From: a halophilic archaeon SHRA6
Lineage (GTDB): Archaea; Halobacteriota; Halobacteria; Halobacteriales; Haloferacaceae
Length of the DNA: 64,000 nucleotides
Assembly: GCA_005239175.1 (NCBI GenBank)
Contig: SOPS01000001.1
Coordinates: 1,054,001-1,118,000 of the forward strand
Reading direction: 5' to 3'
Shown here in pieces: positions 26,259 to 35,306 of the stretch. Positions within the stretch are counted from its first letter, which is position 1. Every line of letters starts with the position of its first letter. The notes under the pieces were generated by a model, which saw only the letters and a list, made by a program, of their open reading frames with translations, was not told the origin of the DNA and made no database searches. Position numbers and translations under genes: made by a program.

Positions 26259-28313
26259 CTACTGTTCGTCCGTCTCGTCGGCCAAAGAGAGGCCGTCATC
26301 GCCACGATCGAGCGCGCGCGGCGCGTCGTGGTACTCGGAGTAGCCGTCGAACCAGCGGGCGATCCGCTCGATTCTGTCGACGACGTGGCCGGGTTCGCCC
26401 GAACGAGACAGTTCGTGGCCCTCCCGCGGATACCGGACCAACCGCGTGTCGACGCCGAGTTTCTTCAAGAAGAGATAGAACATCTCGCCGTTGTTGACCG
26501 GGACCCGGAAGTCGTTGTCAGAGTGGATGACGAGCGTCGGCGTTTCGACGTTCTCGACGTGGGCGACCGGCGAGGACTCCCAGAGGAATTCCGGTTCTTC
26601 CCACGGCGTCGTGTCGAAGTCGTACTCGATCAGTTTGAACGCGTCCGTCGAGCCGTAAAACGACGAGAGGTCGAAGACGCCGCGCTGGGCAACCGCACCG
26701 TCAAAGAAGTTGGTATGACCGACGATCCACCCAGCCATGTATCCGCCGAAGGAGCCGCCGGTGACGAAGGCGTTCGTCTCGTCAACGTACTCTCGATCGC
26801 TCACCAACTCGACACCCGCCATCACGTCCTCCATGGTCAACTCACCCCAATCGCGTTCGATCGCCGTCGCGAACGCCTCGCCGTAGCCCGTCGATCCGCG
26901 GGGATTCGACCAGAAGACGCAGTAGCCGCGGGCGGCCAGCGTCTGGAACTCGTGCCACATCGTCCCCGACGTCGACCACATCGCGTGCGGGCCGCCGTGG
27001 ATCTCGACCGCGAGCGGGTACGTCTCGGTCGGATCGAACCCTGGCGGCGTGAGCAGCCATCCCTGCAGTTCAACCGCCCCGTCGGCACTCGCATAGCGCA
27101 GTTCCTCAGGTTCGCCGACGTGTCGCTCTGCCAACAGCGACTCGTTCAGCCGTGTAAGCCGGACATCCTGGCCGCCGCCGATCGAGATGCCGAAGAGATC
27201 GCCAGGGTGATTCCACTCGCTTGTCGCATACACAACCGTCTCTTTGGCCGCCGAGAAGCCAGTGAGCATGCCGCGATCGGCAACCGTTTGTGGGTCAGTT
27301 GAGCCGTCGCCGGCGACCGACCGGAGCACGGTTCGGCCCTCATCTGGCGTGGTAAAGAGCACGTGAGCTTCGTCGTCGGTCCACTCGAAGCCCTCCGGCG
27401 TCACGGTTCGATCGAGCCCGTCTGTGAGCACGAATTCGGTGTCGGTTGCGCGATCGAACACCTCGAGGTCGGTCTGCCGCATCGACGCCGACTCCTCAGG
27501 GGTTCTGGGATACGCGATTCGATCGTCGCTCGTGACCGCGATATCGACCGCCCACCCGGTCGTCCGGTGGACGTGTGTTTCGTCATCGGTGTCGAGCGCG
27601 TACGCGAAGATATCGACGATCACGTTATCGTCGGGATCGTCCTCACGTTTCGAGGTGTAATACAGTGTCTCTGAGTCGCTCCAGGCGGGCGAGCCGTGGT
27701 CGTACTCGCCGTCGGTGAGCCGCTCGACGCCGTGATCGTCTGTGGTGTCGATCGCGGTCTCGACGTCGACGACGTAGACGTGCCCGCGAGTTCCGTCGAT
27801 GTATTGTGCGGCCTGCCGGTAGATCAGCCGATCGATCACCCGCGGATCGGGCGTTTCGCGTTCGTACTCGTCTTCCTCGGAGATGTCGAGATCAAGCCCG
27901 TCCGCTCGCTCGTCAGCCGTCGTCTTCCCGACGAACGCAATCTGTGAGCCGTCCGGCGACCAGACTGGATTGGAAACGCCGCCGGGGACTGACGTCACCT
28001 GCGTCGCCTCACCACCATCGCGGGAAATTACCCACAGCTGTGTGCGATCGTCGTCGTCGCCGCCGCGCGTGGAGACGAATGCGAGTCGATCACCGCTTGG
28101 CGACCACGTCGGGGCGCTGTCGACGCCTTCGGAGATGGTGAACCGCTGCGGTTCCGACGTGCCGTCTGCAGCGACGAGATAGATCGTCGCTTCGATCGAT
28201 TCGTCGTCTTCGGGGGTCGATCGAACGAACGCGACGGTCTCGCCGTCGGGAGACACTGCCAGCTCACTCGGTTTTGCGATGTCATAGTAGTCTGTGGCGG
28301 AGATTCGATCCAT
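26259..28313 (-). CDS. S9 family prolyl-oligopeptidase-like serine peptidase
   Basis: 684 residues from ATG 28313 (MDRISATDYYDIAKP). The N-terminal beta-propeller has repeated WSPDG-type segments (APTWSPSGDRLAF, NPVWSPDGSQIAF). The C-terminal alpha/beta-hydrolase carries the nucleophile S521 in GGSFGGYM, with aspartate in VIHSDNDFRVP and histidine in REGHELSRSGEP. Likely a cytoplasmic acylaminoacyl peptidase or dipeptidyl peptidase; no signal peptide is seen. Chosen start ignores an earlier ATG at 28340 encoding nine residues. Confidence 0.92.
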   Translation of the reverse strand: MDRISATDYYDIAKPSELAVSPDGETVAFVRSTPEDDESIEATIYLVAADGTSEPQRFTISEGVDSAPTWSPSGDRLAFVSTRGGDDDDRTQLWVISRDGGEATQVTSVPGGVSNPVWSPDGSQIAFVGKTTADERADGLDLDISEEDEYERETPDPRVIDRLIYRQAAQYIDGTRGHVYVVDVETAIDTTDDHGVERLTDGEYDHGSPAWSDSETLYYTSKREDDPDDNVIVDIFAYALDTDDETHVHRTTGWAVDIAVTSDDRIAYPRTPEESASMRQTDLEVFDRATDTEFVLTDGLDRTVTPEGFEWTDDEAHVLFTTPDEGRTVLRSVAGDGSTDPQTVADRGMLTGFSAAKETVVYATSEWNHPGDLFGISIGGGQDVRLTRLNESLLAERHVGEPEELRYASADGAVELQGWLLTPPGFDPTETYPLAVEIHGGPHAMWSTSGTMWHEFQTLAARGYCVFWSNPRGSTGYGEAFATAIERDWGELTMEDVMAGVELVSDREYVDETNAFVTGGSFGGYMAGWIVGHTNFFDGAVAQRGVFDLSSFYGSTDAFKLIEYDFDTTPWEEPEFLWESSPVAHVENVETPTLVIHSDNDFRVPVNNGEMFYLFLKKLGVDTRLVRYPREGHELSRSGEPGHVVDRIERIARWFDGYSEYHDAPRALDRGDDGLSLADETDEQ

Positions 28314-28454
28314 ACCCCTACCGAGCAGGGCGTAGTGCAAAAACGATCGGGAGGCGGAAACCGCCGGTTTCCGATCGGATCCGCAGCGTTCGATCGCGAT
28401 CGGACTCCCGAAGCCACAGAATCACTTTTTGTATACGCATACGTATGAGCATAC

Positions 28455-28670
28455 ATGGCCGACACGTTGATCTGCGTGTCGAAGGAAACAAAAAATCGGC
28501 TTGACCTTCTCAAGCGCGAGAATGAAAGCTACGACGACGTAATTCTTCGGCTCACAGAACGAGACAAGTGGGCAGGATTTGGTATTCTCTCTGAGAGAGA
28601 CACTGACACAAAAAGAGGAATAAAAGAAATCCGAGATGAGATCCGTTCTAGATCTGTTGATACAATATGA
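28455..28670 (+). CDS. VapB-like (DUF217/DUF7557-type) orphan antitoxin
   Basis: 71 residues. The N-terminus (ICVSKETKNRLDLLKRENES, then YDDVILRL) follows the VapB antitoxin pattern in which a strand is followed by LxxLK..SyddvI. A promoter-like TTTTTGTATAC lies near 28427-28437. The gene is AT-richer than its neighbours, and no PIN-domain toxin follows; IMPACT on the other strand comes next. It may be a solitary antitoxin, or the toxin has been lost. Confidence 0.7.
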   Translation: MADTLICVSKETKNRLDLLKRENESYDDVILRLTERDKWAGFGILSERDTDTKRGIKEIRDEIRSRSVDTI

Positions 28671-28687
28671 AAATAGAGTCTTGTCTC

Positions 28688-29320
28688 TTACTCGATCGCA
28701 ACGCGGCCGCTCGTCGCATCATTGAGCCGTTCGCGAAGCGCTGCGGCGGCATCGATCGGGACGCGAACGGAAAATGAAACCTCAGATTCGTATGTTGCGT
28801 CGAACTCGACACCCGCAGATTCGAGGATCCCCCTGACGGTGCCGGAGTCGTCGTACGTCACCGTTGCGGTAAACTGCTTGTGGGGAACCCGTTCGGTGGT
28901 GCCGGCGGCGTCGATCGCCTCCTTGACGCCACGGGAGTAGGCGCGAGCCAACCCGCCGACGCCGAGGTTCGTGCCGCCGTAGTACCGCGTGACGACCGCC
29001 GCGACGTTTCTGAGATCCTGTTGAACGAGGACGTTCAACGCGGGCTTGCCGGCCGAGCCGGTTGGTTCGCCGTCGTCGCTGGCGTACTCACGAAGCATGG
29101 CGTCCGTTGGTCGCGATCGCGAGGGCTCCCCAGCCGGCACGCGATAGGCGGGGACGTTGTGTGTCGCGTCGGCGTGGCGGTTGCGGATCTCGTCAACGAA
29201 GGCCTCCGCCTCCTCAACGGTCTCGACAGGCGCAATGTAGCCAATGAACTCCGATCCCCTGATCTCGAACACCGCGCGTGCACGCGAAGCGACGGTGCGA
29301 AACGGTTGTGGGTCGGACAC
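28688..29320 (-). CDS. IMPACT/YigZ family protein
   Basis: 210 residues. The N-terminal IMPACT-type domain includes SEFIGYIAPVETVEEAEAF and the conserved DDGEPTGSAGKP, then YYGGTNLGVGGLARAY; the C-terminal half is a ferredoxin-like domain (TVTYDDSGTVRGILES). Family members are linked to translation or ribosome regulation (eukaryotic IMPACT binds GCN1); the bacterial role is unclear. The gene is single and convergent with the antitoxin. Confidence 0.9.
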   Translation of the reverse strand: MSDPQPFRTVASRARAVFEIRGSEFIGYIAPVETVEEAEAFVDEIRNRHADATHNVPAYRVPAGEPSRSRPTDAMLREYASDDGEPTGSAGKPALNVLVQQDLRNVAAVVTRYYGGTNLGVGGLARAYSRGVKEAIDAAGTTERVPHKQFTATVTYDDSGTVRGILESAGVEFDATYESEVSFSVRVPIDAAAALRERLNDATSGRVAIE

Positions 29321-29387
29321 GATGATCGGTACGGGAGCGGCCGGCTAATTGGTACCGATCGATCAGGCCAGCACCTCGCGACAGCAG

Positions 29388-29795
29388 TTAACGGGGACCG
29401 CTGTCGGCGGCTCGATCGGGATGTGAGCGCCAATAGAGCACACCGAACGCGAGGATCCCGACAATCTCGCCGGCCCAGGCGATCGCTGCGAGTGGTTCGG
29501 CCGCGAGCGCGGCCACAGTGGCACTCCCCTCCCAAATGACAAAACCGACGAGCAGCACTGCGAGTGTCCCAATGAGAAGCGAATAGAGCCGTCGGTGGGA
29601 GTAGCCGCGAAACACCGCAGCCGAGCCGGCGACGAGGACGACGATCGCGGCCGAAAACAGCGGTACCCGAATATCGGACACCCCAGCAGTCGACGAGACG
29701 AGCCAAAGGAGGTGCGCTGCGGCGCTCACGAGCGCCGCCTGGACGCCAACAAGCCGGAGCGCGCGATCGCCCAGTCGCTCGGACGTGGCAGCCAT
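29388..29795 (-). CDS. Four-helix membrane protein, unknown
   Basis: 135 residues with four hydrophobic helices (starting near residues 16, 45, 71 and 98) and a charged C-terminus (SHPDRAADSGPR). No family is recognised. It begins one base downstream of the ACT-regulator stop (29797), so it may be transcribed with the his genes. Confidence 0.7.
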   Translation of the reverse strand: MAATSERLGDRALRLVGVQAALVSAAAHLLWLVSSTAGVSDIRVPLFSAAIVVLVAGSAAVFRGYSHRRLYSLLIGTLAVLLVGFVIWEGSATVAALAAEPLAAIAWAGEIVGILAFGVLYWRSHPDRAADSGPR

Positions 29796-29796
29796 T

Positions 29797-30297
29797 TCAA
29801 AATTCGACGCGCCGGACGAATGAAAGCTCGCGGATCGACACGAGCAGCGAGCCAGGAATCGCCTCGTCGGTAATAATGTACAGCTTGGGCTCGTCGGTGA
29901 ACTCTGGATCCTCGCTGATAACCTGTCGGATCGAAATGTCGTGGTCGGCGATCAGCGTTGTCACCGTCGAGACGATTCCCGCCTCGTCGGCAGCAGCGAC
30001 CTCGATGGTGAGCACCGTCAGATCGAGCACCGGCGCGAGGTCCATGAGGCTGGGGATCGAAGAGATATTCGTGAAAATGCGGGCCAACTCAGGGTCCGAG
30101 AGGATCGCGTCTGTCGTCGAATCGACGACACGGCGATCGACGCCGATCTCGCGGGCGATTCCAGTGTAGGGAATCTCGATGCCCCCGGAGACGACCCGTC
30201 CATCCTCGTTGACCGAAAACCCGCGTTCGAGTAACAGCCGGATGACTGCCTGTTGGCTTGGGCTGCCCTCGAACTTCTCCATGATCTCGTCGAACAT
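29797..30297 (-). CDS. HTH-ACT regulator of amino-acid metabolism (COG2150-like)
   Basis: 166 residues from ATG 30297; an earlier in-frame start (30447) gives basic, non-acidic residues. The N-terminal half is a short helical HTH (VIRLLLERGFSVNEDGRVVS, then PYTGIAREIGVDRRVV); the C-terminal half is an ACT domain (LTVLTIEVAAADEAGIVSTV). ACT domains bind amino acids allosterically. It follows hisB by 52 bp in one direction, so it may regulate histidine genes. That link is inferred from position. Confidence 0.82.
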   Translation of the reverse strand: MFDEIMEKFEGSPSQQAVIRLLLERGFSVNEDGRVVSGGIEIPYTGIAREIGVDRRVVDSTTDAILSDPELARIFTNISSIPSLMDLAPVLDLTVLTIEVAAADEAGIVSTVTTLIADHDISIRQVISEDPEFTDEPKLYIITDEAIPGSLLVSIRELSFVRRVEF

Positions 30298-30349
30298 CGC
30301 TTGTCCGTGATCGACGGCCAGCCGGCTTAACCGTAGGGGATCGCCGTGC

Positions 30350-30937
30350 TCAAAGTGACCCTTTCGTACTCGGGGTGTCCGATCGACGCTCGTCGATCCG
30401 CGTTGCGTCGTCGAGCGCCCGTGCCAGCGACTTGAACAGCGCTTCAACTTCGTGGTGGGCGTTTTCGCCGGTCACGGCGGCGTGGATCGTCAACCCGCCG
30501 TTCATCGCCAGCGATTCGACGAAGTGCCGCGCCATGTCGCTGGTGAAATCACCAATCGACGCCTGCGAGAACGACCCCTCGAAGCAGAAGTACGGTCGGC
30601 CGCTTACGTCGACAACAACTGAGCCGACGGCCTCGTCTAGGGGGACGCGTCGATCGGCGTATCTGACGATGCCGCGCTTGTCGCCGAGCGCGTCCGCGAA
30701 TGCCTCCCCCAGGACGATCGCTACGTCTTCGATGGTGTGGTGGTCGTCGATGTACAGATCGCCGTCGCAGGTCACCTCAAGGTCGAAGAGCCCGTGTTTG
30801 GCGAATGCTTCGAGCATGTGGTCGAAGAAGCCGATCCCGGTGTCGATCGACGACTCGCCGTCACCATCGATCGAAAGGTCAAGCTCGATTGTCGTCTCGG
30901 CGGTCTCGCGGCTGATTGCGGCGTGTCGATCGCCCAT
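30350..30937 (-). CDS. hisB: Imidazoleglycerol-phosphate dehydratase HisB
   Basis: 195 residues from ATG 30937. The repeated metal-binding motifs are present: [41 protein letters not shown] and [18 protein letters not shown]. Dehydrates imidazoleglycerol phosphate in histidine synthesis. Between it and hisA on the same strand lie 126 bp with a 17-bp motif repeated three times. Confidence 0.94.
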   Translation of the reverse strand: MGDRHAAISRETAETTIELDLSIDGDGESSIDTGIGFFDHMLEAFAKHGLFDLEVTCDGDLYIDDHHTIEDVAIVLGEAFADALGDKRGIVRYADRRVPLDEAVGSVVVDVSGRPYFCFEGSFSQASIGDFTSDMARHFVESLAMNGGLTIHAAVTGENAHHEVEALFKSLARALDDATRIDERRSDTPSTKGSL

Positions 30938-30991
30938 ACCACGATTCTGTGGCCCACAGGTATATTGGTTACCGTCGCGTGCGCGGCGAAG

Positions 30992-31084
30992 CGATCGACA
31001 GCCGACTGCCCGTCGCGGACAGCGCACGCAACGATCGATAGCCGACTGACCGTCAGAACGACCTCACCGATCGACAGCCGACTG
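30992..31084. repeat. 17-bp motif repeated three times, overlapping hisA 3' end
   Basis: The motif CGATCGACAGCCGACTG lies at 30992-31008 and 31068-31084, with a one-base variant (GATAGCC) at 31032-31048; spacing is 40 and 36 bp. The 31068 copy contains the last codons of hisA (ending AVDR), so the other two are copies of the gene 3' end placed downstream. Spacers between copies are not conserved. Confidence 0.85.
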
Positions 31085-31798
31085 CGCCGCTTCGAGCGTG
31101 AACGACCCTTCGTACAGCGCGGTCCCGACGACGACCGCGGCCGCGCCGGCGTCTTTGAGCGCACGAATGTCGTCGATCGTCGCGACCCCGCCGCTTGCGA
31201 CGACCGGAATATCGACGGCCGCACAGACCCGCGAGACGAGTTCAGTGTTGACACCCTCGAGTTGGCCCTCAACATCAACATCAGTAAAGAGGATCGCGCC
31301 CGCACCGAGATCCTCATACCGCGTCGCGGCTTCAGCGGGGTCAAGCCCTGTCCGTTCGGTCCACCCCGAGACGACGACCTCGCCGTCTTTTGCGTCGAGG
31401 CTCACCATGACCGATCGAGGATACTCCGCAGAGATTGCTTCGACGATCGGCGGACGCTCGACGGCGGCGGTTCCGAGGATGACCCGATCGACGCCGATCG
31501 AGAGCAGGTCGAACGCGTCCGAAGCACTTCGAATTCCACCGCCGATCTGTATTGGGACCGACACCGCGTCGATCACTGCCTCGAAAGCAGCCTTGTTGAC
31601 TCGTTCGCCCTCGAACGCGCCGTCGAGGTCAACGAGGTGAAGCGTCTCCGCGCCGGCGTCGACCCAGTTTGTCGCTGCCTCGACAGGGTCACCGTAGCGG
31701 GTTTCGGTCCCGCGCTCGCCGGCGACGAGCTGGACGACCTCGCCGTCTTGAACGTCGACGGCCGGGATTACCTCGAAGTGTGGAAAGTGTGTGCTCAC
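31064..31798 (-). CDS. hisA: Phosphoribosylformimino-AICAR-P isomerase HisA
   Basis: 244 residues, TIM barrel. Signatures: IPAVDVQDGEVVQLV at the N-terminus, IGGGIRSASDAF, and VASGGVATIDDIRAL with the second half-barrel phosphate site. Isomerises ProFAR in histidine synthesis. It lies between arlJ (66 bp away) and hisB on the same strand, a metabolism/motility junction. The last codons reappear twice downstream. Confidence 0.94.
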   Translation of the reverse strand: MSTHFPHFEVIPAVDVQDGEVVQLVAGERGTETRYGDPVEAATNWVDAGAETLHLVDLDGAFEGERVNKAAFEAVIDAVSVPIQIGGGIRSASDAFDLLSIGVDRVILGTAAVERPPIVEAISAEYPRSVMVSLDAKDGEVVVSGWTERTGLDPAEAATRYEDLGAGAILFTDVDVEGQLEGVNTELVSRVCAAVDIPVVASGGVATIDDIRALKDAGAAAVVVGTALYEGSFTLEAAQSAVDR

Positions 31799-31864
31799 AG
31801 TGGCGGGTTTACTGGCGAGTGCGTAAAGCCTGCGGATGGCGATCGACCTGAAAGGAGAGCGGGC

Positions 31865-33610
31865 TCAGATCGAGAGGATCCCGTTGACGACGAACCGCGT
31901 CCCGATCGCAGTGAGACACCCAAGCCAGGTCAGCATAACAAAGTGGATATATGCAGTCGCTTTGTTGCCGCCGTCGATCGATCGGATCATGAGCGCAGAC
32001 AGCGCGGCGTTGAACAGAATGACGAGCAACAACAGGTACTCGATGACTGGAATGTCGTAGACGCCGGCGTAGATGATCCGGCCGAAGTCGAACTGTTCGG
32101 CGGTGAGGTCGCCCGACAGCTCTGCGAGGATGTTCACGACCTCAAGGCCGATGAAAAACGCGAACGTCGCTGCGGCAGTGATCCCGTACAGCAACCCGAT
32201 GAGCGTCGTCGCCGCCTGTCGGCGCTGTTCGCGTAGCTGGTTGACCGTGTTCATGTTCTTGCTGATCAGCTCGCCGAGCTGGCGAGGATCGCCACCCATC
32301 TGTCGACCAACGAGATACATCTCGCTGAACTTCTGGATGAGATAGGACTTACACTCAGTCGAGAACTCGTGCCAAGATTGATCAGGATTTAACCGAAGCT
32401 TTAGCCGGCGATACAGCCGATTGATCCCCGGCGTGAGCCCACCGAAATCTTTCGTTCGAAGCGTTTCGAGCACCTTCGACGTCGTGGACTGTTTTGCGGT
32501 TTCGGCCGCCCCAAGTGCGCGAATAAAGCTCGGAAACTGCTGGTCGCGTTCGTGAATAAACTTCTCTTCGCGACGCATGACGACGCCGGTGATCAAAAGC
32601 GGCGTCACTGGCACCGCAATGTACAGTGGCAGCGGGGGACTGTCGATGAAAAACAACAGTCCGGGTAGACCGGGACCGATCCCGACGAAGCCCAGCCCCA
32701 TGAAAACGATGAGTAACATTGAGCCAAACGCGCCGATAGCGAGTGAACCCCACAGGCCACGATTGTCAAAGAATCGATTCTCCGGAAAGTACCACACCGG
32801 ATCAAACGGTGCCATTGTTCGAATGACAAAAAAGAACCCTGTTTGGACGAACACGAACATGCCAATCACGCCGGCGACAGTCAGGGTTGGATTCACGCCG
32901 GTGAGGATCGGCAAGACGATCGCGAATACGAGCGCGAACGTCATCGAGAGGATCATCGACATGTACAGATCCTTCATGACTTCGAGGTTCCGCAACGCGC
33001 CCTCGTATATCGTAATGTAATTTTCGATCATCACCTCCTGTTCGTTGAACAGAAACTCGTGGAGTGCTTGGCCGGCACCGATGGTGTACCCAAGCCGCTC
33101 AAAAAAGTCCGCTAACGCCTTACTCGGGACCTCCTGTGCACGGCGGCGAAGCGCATCGTCGAGGCTCTGATTCCACGTGTCAACAAGGTAGACCACGCGT
33201 CCAAGTTCTTCGGCGAGAACGCCGTATTCATCCTCGCTGGCGAGGGTGCGAAAGACGGCCATCCGATCGATGTTGGTGGTCGACAGCACCGTCATGTGGG
33301 TCATGACGAGATGGAATTGGTTTTCGATCGCAATGCGGCGCTGGCTGACGTAGATCTTCGGGTAGACGACCGCCGTGATGAATAACAAAAGTCCCAACAA
33401 CGGAATCGGCAGCCTGGCAGCCAACGGCAGCGGGAGCCAGATGGCGAGCCCGATCGAGATGAGCGCAAAGACGAGTGACGGCACCAAAATGAGAAACACG
33501 TACTTGCGCTTTGATATCTCTAATTTGTCGTACGAGGCAAGCAGTGAGCCAATGAACGAGAGAATCGTATTGAGTTGGCTGGTGATCTTTTCGGCGGAGG
33601 AGGTAGACAT
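31865..33610 (-). CDS. arlJ: Archaellum membrane core protein ArlJ (FlaJ)
   Basis: 581 residues from ATG 33610, immediately after the arlI stop (33612). About nine membrane helices in two type IV-pilus-like T2SSF domains (about 130-260 and 400-570). ArlJ is the polytopic membrane platform that ArlI rotates and that ArlH binds. Segments such as RIAIENQFHLVMTHMTVLST and GGDPRQLGELISKNM are as expected for the family. Last gene of the archaellum operon. Confidence 0.94.
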   Translation of the reverse strand: MSTSSAEKITSQLNTILSFIGSLLASYDKLEISKRKYVFLILVPSLVFALISIGLAIWLPLPLAARLPIPLLGLLLFITAVVYPKIYVSQRRIAIENQFHLVMTHMTVLSTTNIDRMAVFRTLASEDEYGVLAEELGRVVYLVDTWNQSLDDALRRRAQEVPSKALADFFERLGYTIGAGQALHEFLFNEQEVMIENYITIYEGALRNLEVMKDLYMSMILSMTFALVFAIVLPILTGVNPTLTVAGVIGMFVFVQTGFFFVIRTMAPFDPVWYFPENRFFDNRGLWGSLAIGAFGSMLLIVFMGLGFVGIGPGLPGLLFFIDSPPLPLYIAVPVTPLLITGVVMRREEKFIHERDQQFPSFIRALGAAETAKQSTTSKVLETLRTKDFGGLTPGINRLYRRLKLRLNPDQSWHEFSTECKSYLIQKFSEMYLVGRQMGGDPRQLGELISKNMNTVNQLREQRRQAATTLIGLLYGITAAATFAFFIGLEVVNILAELSGDLTAEQFDFGRIIYAGVYDIPVIEYLLLLVILFNAALSALMIRSIDGGNKATAYIHFVMLTWLGCLTAIGTRFVVNGILSI

Positions 33611-33611
33611 A

Positions 33612-35285
33612 TTAGAACTGCGAGCGTGACATCGAGAACGGAAGTCCTTCGACACCGTCGCGCTGGAATGCATTGATGGTTTCATTCACCTCGTGGTAGC
33701 CGAGAATGCCCTCCTGAATCATCCGCTCTGTGAGCTCCGCGCGGAACTGCAGGTCATCGTAGATGTCGCGAGTGTCGGCGTACCCAAGCAGTGTTGCGAT
33801 CTGCTCTTCGAGCACGTAGGAGTTGTTCATCCCCTGGAAAATGATCTCGTCCTCGACAGGATCCCACGAGAACACCTCACGGGTGACGACGCCGTCCATC
33901 TCTTTCGAGTAGCCTTCGATCTCCTGGACGCTCGTCACCCGACGAAGAACCTTGTCGCCCTGTTTGACGCGGTTTTGGAACAGCGCCACGTCGGCGTTGT
34001 CCATGAACGTCTCGGGAACGTTGATCGGATCGCCGGTAAACCGCTGTATCATCGAGACAATATCAGACGCGTGGAAGGTCAGCATAACCGGATGGCCCGT
34101 CTGGGCGGCCTGAAACGCCATGCGTCCCTCCGCACCACGAACCTCCCCGACGATGATGTAATCCGGACGGGACCGAAGTGCCGCCGCGACGAGGTCGAAC
34201 ATATCGACCTCACTCGTCTCCTCACTGCCGCCCTCACGGGTGAGAAGCTGCTGCCACGTGTCGTGTGGGGGCAACACCTCAGCGGTGTCTTCAGCAGTGT
34301 AGATTTTCGAATCACTCGGGATGTAGGACAAAATGGCGTTGAGCGTCGTCGTCTTACCTGAGGCAGTCTCGCCGACAACGAATACGGTCTGTTCGTTCTC
34401 CAGACACAACCACAGATACGCCGCCAGTTCGGGACTGAGCGTCCCCCAGTTCGTAATCTGGTTTATCGACAGCGGAACCCCCTCGCTTTGCCGGATCGTG
34501 AGCGAGGAGCCCTTGATCGAGACGTCATCGGAGTAGATGATGTTGATACGTGAGCCGTCCGGGAGCGTCGAGTCGACGATCGGATCCGAATCAGAGACCG
34601 GATCGCCGATCCGTTCGCCCATGTTCCGAAGCCAGCTGTCGAACTCCTGTGGCGTCCCGAAGTCGACCGTCGTCTCTAACATGCCGTAGACACCGTGGTC
34701 GACGTGACACTCCTTGGGGCCGATGACGTGAATATCCTCGTTAGCTGGGTCCCGCATTACCGGTTCGAGCGGCCCGAGCCCAACGATATCGCGGTTGAGC
34801 CGGTAGCGGATGCTTTCGTACGTTGGCCGCGACACCTCGATCTTGCCGAAGTTCCACAGCTGTTTGACCCGATCGTAAAACGTCGTATTCCCGTCGTTGA
34901 TGTACGTGACTTCCTCGAGGAGTTCTTCGATCAGGTCGTCGTAGCCCGATTCGTCTTCTGGGGTGCTTCGGTGACCGCTCATCGCGAGCAGTTTTCGTTT
35001 GACCCGCTCGAGGATGACAGATTCATCCTCTGAAATCGTCGGCTCAACGGCGTAGTACTTCGTGTCCTGGCCAACGTCGCCGTAAACATGGGTGAAGATT
35101 GGGCCGCCTACGGGATAGATCACGTTCGGCCGATCGGCCTCGTATTCGCTGTCGGCCTCCTCGATCAGCATCGGGAACTCCCCGGTGATCTGTTTGAACT
35201 TCAGTAGGTGCTCGCGGAGATGCGGCCGGCGCATCGCGAGCTGCTTAAGTTCGTTTGAGGGTCGGGGTTGGCCTTGATCGGTCAT
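33612..35285 (-). CDS. arlI: Archaellum motor ATPase ArlI (FlaI)
   Basis: 557 residues. A type II/IV secretion ATPase: Walker A GETASGKTTTLNAIL near residue 310, Asp-box (IYTAEDTAEVL), Walker B (YIIVGEVRGAEGR) and His-box (MLTFHASD). It hydrolyses ATP for archaellum assembly and rotation. Long N-terminal domain (about 200 residues) is typical. It starts 21 bp after arlH stops, forming the arlH-I-J motor module. Confidence 0.96.
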   Translation of the reverse strand: MTDQGQPRPSNELKQLAMRRPHLREHLLKFKQITGEFPMLIEEADSEYEADRPNVIYPVGGPIFTHVYGDVGQDTKYYAVEPTISEDESVILERVKRKLLAMSGHRSTPEDESGYDDLIEELLEEVTYINDGNTTFYDRVKQLWNFGKIEVSRPTYESIRYRLNRDIVGLGPLEPVMRDPANEDIHVIGPKECHVDHGVYGMLETTVDFGTPQEFDSWLRNMGERIGDPVSDSDPIVDSTLPDGSRINIIYSDDVSIKGSSLTIRQSEGVPLSINQITNWGTLSPELAAYLWLCLENEQTVFVVGETASGKTTTLNAILSYIPSDSKIYTAEDTAEVLPPHDTWQQLLTREGGSEETSEVDMFDLVAAALRSRPDYIIVGEVRGAEGRMAFQAAQTGHPVMLTFHASDIVSMIQRFTGDPINVPETFMDNADVALFQNRVKQGDKVLRRVTSVQEIEGYSKEMDGVVTREVFSWDPVEDEIIFQGMNNSYVLEEQIATLLGYADTRDIYDDLQFRAELTERMIQEGILGYHEVNETINAFQRDGVEGLPFSMSRSQF

Positions 35286-35306
35286 GGTGGCTCCGGTTGG
35301 TGGTGA

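Noticed and set aside
31836-32060. Small plus-strand protein over the arlJ end
   Set aside because: Mirror frame of arlJ; non-acidic.
30737-32236. 499-residue plus-strand frame across hisB, hisA and arlJ
   Set aside because: Mirror of three certain genes; basic composition.
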